Source: CAYNHF01 sp964397045 (GTDB lineage Bacteria > Actinomycetota > Acidimicrobiia > Spongiisociales > UBA5794). Taken from it: DNA of 64,000 nt. Positions 60,794 through 64,000 of this stretch are shown in pieces. Every line of letters begins with the position of its first letter. Position 1 is the first letter of the stretch. The notes under the pieces are model-generated. The model was not told where the DNA came from. It did no database searches and was given only the letters and a program-made list of their open reading frames with translations. The stretch covers positions 62,001 to 126,000 of the forward strand of contig CAYNHF010000047.1 in NCBI GenBank assembly GCA_964397045.1, in the 5' to 3' direction. The translations under genes and the position numbers were made by a program.

Positions 60794-62458
60794 TCAGTCC
60801 ACTTCTGCCGCAAGCTCGACCTTGGCAAAGAGTGGCTCAGCGGGCCCGAGTTCGGTACCCGCCGCAATGGCAGGCCGAGTCCAGGCAGGGGCCCTCTCAG
60901 TCACCGGACACCCCACCATCTCGAGCACCGCGACCGATGTCACCGGCAGATAGGGAGCGAGCGCAGTGGCGATCCCGGCGATGGCGCTGAGCGCCGCGTA
61001 GAGGATGGTTCCGGTGCGACCCGGATCGGTCTTGGCCGTCTTCCACGGCTGCTCCTCGCTCAGGTAGCCGTTGACTGCTTGCGCCGCCCCCATGGCCGCG
61101 GCCAAGCCGGCGCGCAGCTTCACTGCCGAGATGAGAGCCGCGACTTCGTCCATGGTCTCGTCCACTTCGGCGAGAATCGCGTCGTCTGCTTCGGTTGAAT
61201 CGCCCGGATCGGGAACCACGCCTTCGAAGTAGCGGTGTGTCATCGAGACCACCCGGTTCACCAGGTTGCCCCAAGTGGCCACCAATTCTTCATTGATGCT
61301 GCGGGCAATCTCCTCGACAGAGAGATCGGTGTCGTTCGTCTCAGGAAAGTTCTTAGCCACTGCGTAGCGGAGCGCATCGGGTTCGAACCGACCCAGCGCT
61401 TCGCCGATCGTCATCCCCACACCTCGGCTCGACGAGGCCTTGCTGCCGCGGAAGGTCACGTGCTGGTTGGCAGGTACGTCGGTCGGTAACTCCAGTCCCT
61501 GGTACCCCATAAGCATCGCGGGCCAGATGATGGTGTGGAACGGGACGTTGTCCTTCGCCATGAAGTAAAAGTGCTCTGCCTCCGGGTTCTCCCACCAGAG
61601 GCGCCAGGCGTCCGGATCGCCCTCGATCTGGGCCCATTCCTTGGCAGCGGACAGGTAACCGATCACGGCATCGAACCACACGTAGATGCGCTTGCCTGGT
61701 CCGAGATCATCAATGGGAATCTCGACTCCCCACTCGATATCGCGCGTGATGGGCCTGTCCTGAAGCCCCTCCTCGATCCACCCGAGCGAGAAGTTGAGCA
61801 CATGCTTGCGCCATCCTTGCCGGCTGCGCAGCCACTCCTCGAGCCGATCGGAGAACTCCGAGAGCCGGAAGTAGAAATGCTCAGTGCTGCGCACCTCAGG
61901 AGTCGCGCCGCTCATCCGCGAGGTCGGCCTGATCAGATCGGTTGAGTCCAGCGTGCGGCCGCAGTTCTCACACTGATCTCCCCTGGCGTGCTCGTAGCCA
62001 CAGTGGGGGCACGTGCCCTCGACGTACCGGTCGGGCAGGAAGCGCTCCGCGACCGGGTCGTAGAACTGATCTGAAGTTCGCTTGTCGATATGACCGTTCT
62101 GGTAGAGCTTGAGAAACATGTCCTGAGTGACGGCGTGATGATTCGGGGTTCCGGTTGACGTATACAGGTCCCAGTCGAATCCGAGCAAATCCCACTGCGC
62201 CAGAAACTCGCCGTGGTACCGATCGACGATGACCTGCGGGTCGACGCCTTCGTCGTCTGCTCGCACCGTGATAGGGGTGCCATGCACGTCTGACCCTGAC
62301 ACCATCAAAACGTGATCGCCCCACGATCGGTGGAACCTGGCGAAGATGTCCGCAGTCAGATAGGCGCCGGACAGGTGACCGATATGCCGCGACCCGCTGG
62401 CATAGGGCCAGGCAACGGCAACAAGGATGTACTTCGGGGAAGGCGTTGGGGGTGGCAC
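60794..62458 (-). CDS. metG: methionyl-tRNA synthetase
   Basis: A 554-aa class I synthetase. The HIGH-type motif is in SGSRHIGHLSGAYL; the zinc knuckle is CPHCGYEHARGDQCENC; the KMSKS-equivalent loop reads SKASSSRGVG, as in the KFSSS-type of actinobacteria and archaea. The anticodon-binding helix is near NEELVATWGNLVNRV. No C-terminal tRNA-binding extension. GTG 62458 is the likely start, though no Shine-Dalgarno is clear; a 9-bp direct repeat lies just before it. Confidence 0.94.
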   Translation of the reverse strand: MPPPTPSPKYILVAVAWPYASGSRHIGHLSGAYLTADIFARFHRSWGDHVLMVSGSDVHGTPITVRADDEGVDPQVIVDRYHGEFLAQWDLLGFDWDLYTSTGTPNHHAVTQDMFLKLYQNGHIDKRTSDQFYDPVAERFLPDRYVEGTCPHCGYEHARGDQCENCGRTLDSTDLIRPTSRMSGATPEVRSTEHFYFRLSEFSDRLEEWLRSRQGWRKHVLNFSLGWIEEGLQDRPITRDIEWGVEIPIDDLGPGKRIYVWFDAVIGYLSAAKEWAQIEGDPDAWRLWWENPEAEHFYFMAKDNVPFHTIIWPAMLMGYQGLELPTDVPANQHVTFRGSKASSSRGVGMTIGEALGRFEPDALRYAVAKNFPETNDTDLSVEEIARSINEELVATWGNLVNRVVSMTHRYFEGVVPDPGDSTEADDAILAEVDETMDEVAALISAVKLRAGLAAAMGAAQAVNGYLSEEQPWKTAKTDPGRTGTILYAALSAIAGIATALAPYLPVTSVAVLEMVGCPVTERAPAWTRPAIAAGTELGPAEPLFAKVELAAEVD

Positions 62459-62461
62459 GGG

Positions 62462-62484
62462 ACCGGGATGGTACCACCGGGATG
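62462..62484. repeat. tandem 9-bp direct repeat before metG
   Basis: ACCGGGATG occurs at 62462-62470 and 62476-62484, separated by GTACC (14-bp period). It ends three nt from the metG start codon. It is a candidate operator for the divergent AbrB-like regulator, or a leader element. Confidence 0.4.
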
Positions 62485-62606
62485 TCCACTGCCAGATGGC
62501 GTGTATGAAGGCGTTTGTCAGAATCCCGGTAGACTTCTTCCAGAAAACACCAAACCGGCCGGTGGGGACGAGGGCTCGGCAGACTCGCTGTACGGAGGTA
62601 CATCGC

Positions 62607-62891
62607 GTGGACACCACAATCGTCAGGAAGATCGACGATCTTGGCCGAATCGTCATCCCGGCCGAGACCCGGCGCCTGCTCAACATTCATGAAGGCGACG
62701 AGCTGTCGATAGGCGTCCAAGGCGACAGCATCGTGATCCGCAAACGTGAGGTCACCGTCGCCGTAGGCGGCCACAGTTTCGAGATGTCGCGAATTGCCAT
62801 GGCCGAATGGGAGCGGCGCGTATCTGCCGAGATCGGAAGCCGCGACTCGAGCAAGATCCAGGCCGAGATCAGGCGCCGCCTGGGTCTCTGA
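62607..62891 (+). CDS. AbrB/MazE/SpoVT-type DNA-binding protein
   Basis: A 94-aa regulator. GTG 62607 follows GGAGGT by seven nt. The swapped-hairpin AbrB domain occupies residues 1-50 (IVRKIDDLGRIVIPAETRRLL, ELSIGVQGDSIVIRKRE), then a short charged C-terminal tail (RVSAEIGSRDSSKIQAEI). It is a homolog of transition-state regulators; target genes are unknown, but divergence from metG suggests autoregulation or control of metG. Its 3' end overlaps rsmI by 23 bp on the opposite strand. Confidence 0.9.
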   Translation: MDTTIVRKIDDLGRIVIPAETRRLLNIHEGDELSIGVQGDSIVIRKREVTVAVGGHSFEMSRIAMAEWERRVSAEIGSRDSSKIQAEIRRRLGL

Positions 62892-63708
62892 CCACCAATT
62901 CGTAGAGTTCCCGGCGCGACACACCGTTCTCGGCTGCGACATCACGAACCGCATCCGAGGTGGAAGCTCCGGCGGAGATCCGGGCTCCGACCGCTCCCAC
63001 TAATTCTGCGAGCGGGGGCGGATTCGGTCGAGAAGCCCCACCCAGAACAAGTGTGAATTCCCCACGGGGCCGGACGAATTCGCCCCACCGCTCCGCCGCG
63101 GCCCCGAGTGAGCCCCGCCAGATCTCCTCGTGGAGCTTGGTGAGTTCCCGAACGACAGCGAGCGGGCGCTCGGACCCCAATACACTTCGGCAGTCCTCCA
63201 GGTCGCGCACCAGCCGGCTCGGAGCGGAGAACAGCACGATCGTGCGCTGCTCTTCCGCGATCATCGCGAAGCGTTCGGCGCGAGCGCCCGCCTTGCGTGG
63301 CAAAAAACCCTCGAACACGAAGCGCTCCGAGGGCAGGCCGGATACTGCCAGGGCGGCCGTGACCGCGCTCGGCCCGGGGATCACCGTCACCTCAGCGTCG
63401 ACCTCGAGCGCGGCACGCACCGCGGAATGGCCGGGATCGGCAATCGCCGGCATACCCGCATCGGTGACCAGCGCGATGGTGGCGCCCTGTGTCAACGCCG
63501 CAGCCATTTCGCGGGAGCGCTCCGCTTCGTTGCCCGCGAAATAGGACCGCAGGGAGCGATCGATCCCGAAGTGGCGGAGCAGGGTCTGGCTGCGACGGGT
63601 GTCTTCAGCGTAGACCGTGTCTGCCGCCTGTAACGTCGCCTCGAGACGAGGGGAAGCATCGTCCAGATTGCCGATCGGTGTTGCACACAGAATGAGCCTG
63701 CCTGGCAT
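62869..63708 (-). CDS. rsmI: 16S rRNA (cytidine1402-2'-O)-methyltransferase
   Basis: A 279-aa RsmI of the tetrapyrrole-methylase fold. N-terminal LILCATPIGNLDDASPR, VYAEDTRRSQTLLRHF, VTDAGMPAIADPG and VIPGPSAVTAALAVSGL are all typical; the C-terminal segment VRELTKLHEEIWRGSL is also conserved. It modifies C1402 in the decoding centre with RsmH. Located downstream of a DUF192 gene on the same strand. Confidence 0.96.
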   Translation of the reverse strand: MPGRLILCATPIGNLDDASPRLEATLQAADTVYAEDTRRSQTLLRHFGIDRSLRSYFAGNEAERSREMAAALTQGATIALVTDAGMPAIADPGHSAVRAALEVDAEVTVIPGPSAVTAALAVSGLPSERFVFEGFLPRKAGARAERFAMIAEEQRTIVLFSAPSRLVRDLEDCRSVLGSERPLAVVRELTKLHEEIWRGSLGAAAERWGEFVRPRGEFTLVLGGASRPNPPPLAELVGAVGARISAGASTSDAVRDVAAENGVSRRELYELVVRDPGGA

Positions 63709-63740
63709 GGAATCAGCTTAGGAGGTGGATCGCGGTGGCA

Positions 63741-64000
63741 TCAGATCGCCAGCAGCTCGAGCCGCGCCTCCAAGGACGGTGGCACGGCGCCAGTCGGCAG
63801 TTCCGCGATCCACGTCACAGCCGCCATCGTCACCATCTTCCGAGGCGCGAGGTCCCGGATGAGACAGACGCGACCGTGCCGGTCGAGCCCGACGACGATC
63901 AGGGGGTTCCGCAGACCGAAGCCGTGCACGGAGCGCGTCTGCAGCAAAACGCCCCATCCGGGCGGGACCGCACGAATCCCGTGCAACCGCGCTCGATGGC
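63741..64000 (-). CDS. DUF192 (UPF0127) family protein, partial
   Basis: At least 86 codons at the window edge; the frame is open to the last base. GWGVLLQTRSVHGFGLRNPLIV-type sequence, LDRHGRV, DLAPRKMV and IAELPTG match the small beta-rich DUF192 family of unknown function. The N-terminus is probably outside the window, although TTG 63986 would be a possible internal start. It likely shares a transcript with rsmI, 32 nt downstream. Confidence 0.75.
   Translation of the reverse strand, partial: HRARLHGIRAVPPGWGVLLQTRSVHGFGLRNPLIVVGLDRHGRVCLIRDLAPRKMVTMAAVTWIAELPTGAVPPSLEARLELLAI

Noticed and set aside
62440..62485. GGTGGTACC-like sequence before metG, reminiscent of a T-box antiterminator
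   Set aside because: The 150-nt leader is too short and shows no stem I or terminator pair; the sequence is better explained by the direct repeat.

Overview
The window looks like a chromosomal segment of a high-GC actinobacterium, probably an Acidimicrobiia-like or other deep-branching Actinomycetota lineage. Supporting signs are the mfd-mazG-eno-ftsB-DUF501 gene order (as in mycobacteria), an F420-type luciferase-like oxidoreductase, an Eis-like acetyltransferase, menaquinone synthesis (menA), an EF-G2-type factor, an LPXTG surface protein, frequent GTG/TTG starts and many 4-bp or 8-bp start/stop overlaps. I see no insertion sequence, prophage, CRISPR array or rRNA. The taxonomic placement is inference only.

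Left part (1-21 kb): partial sufB and a complete gltB with no gltD beside it; then small enzymes (Rossmann protein, Eis-like GNAT, F420 oxidoreductase, PNPOx-fold protein, DUF885 metallohydrolase); a heterodimeric ABC exporter whose two subunits carry complementary degenerate motifs; a membrane EEP-fold protein, a CBM9-like lipoprotein and menA; a CBS-BON protein; an AAA NTPase; and an OmpR-type two-component system facing a secreted protein.

Middle part (21-38 kb) is the most accessory and signalling-rich: an ABC-F protein, a GGDEF-EAL protein, a SHOCT membrane protein, a stand-alone LigD-type polymerase, a fusion of membrane helices, kinase-like fold and MprF-type flippase, a LysE exporter, a CYTH-exopolyphosphatase fusion, a class III cyclase-STAND-TPR protein, a DUF2252 protein and a ClsC-like phospholipase D. 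If active, these cover c-di-GMP, cAMP, polyphosphate and membrane-lipid functions.

Right part (38-64 kb) is housekeeping, almost all on the minus strand: tRNA-Leu(UAA) and EF-G2 on the left, then (in transcription order from the right) DUF192-rsmI, metG-tatD-rsmA-ispE-tRNA-Gln-glmU (uridylyltransferase domain only)-small membrane protein-ABC pair-prs, yjbQ, rplY-pth-glpK-pgsA-SDR-mfd-SurA-like lipoprotein-mazG-eno-ftsB-DUF501. Interruptions on the plus strand are a Thr-rich LPDTG surface protein and an AbrB-like regulator divergent from metG.

No complete novel multi-gene system is evident. The best leads are domain fusions, a single-domain GlmU, a kinase-like flippase with Asn at the HRD position, and several strong inverted or direct repeats in intergenic regions. 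All functional calls are from motif reading; no database search was possible.
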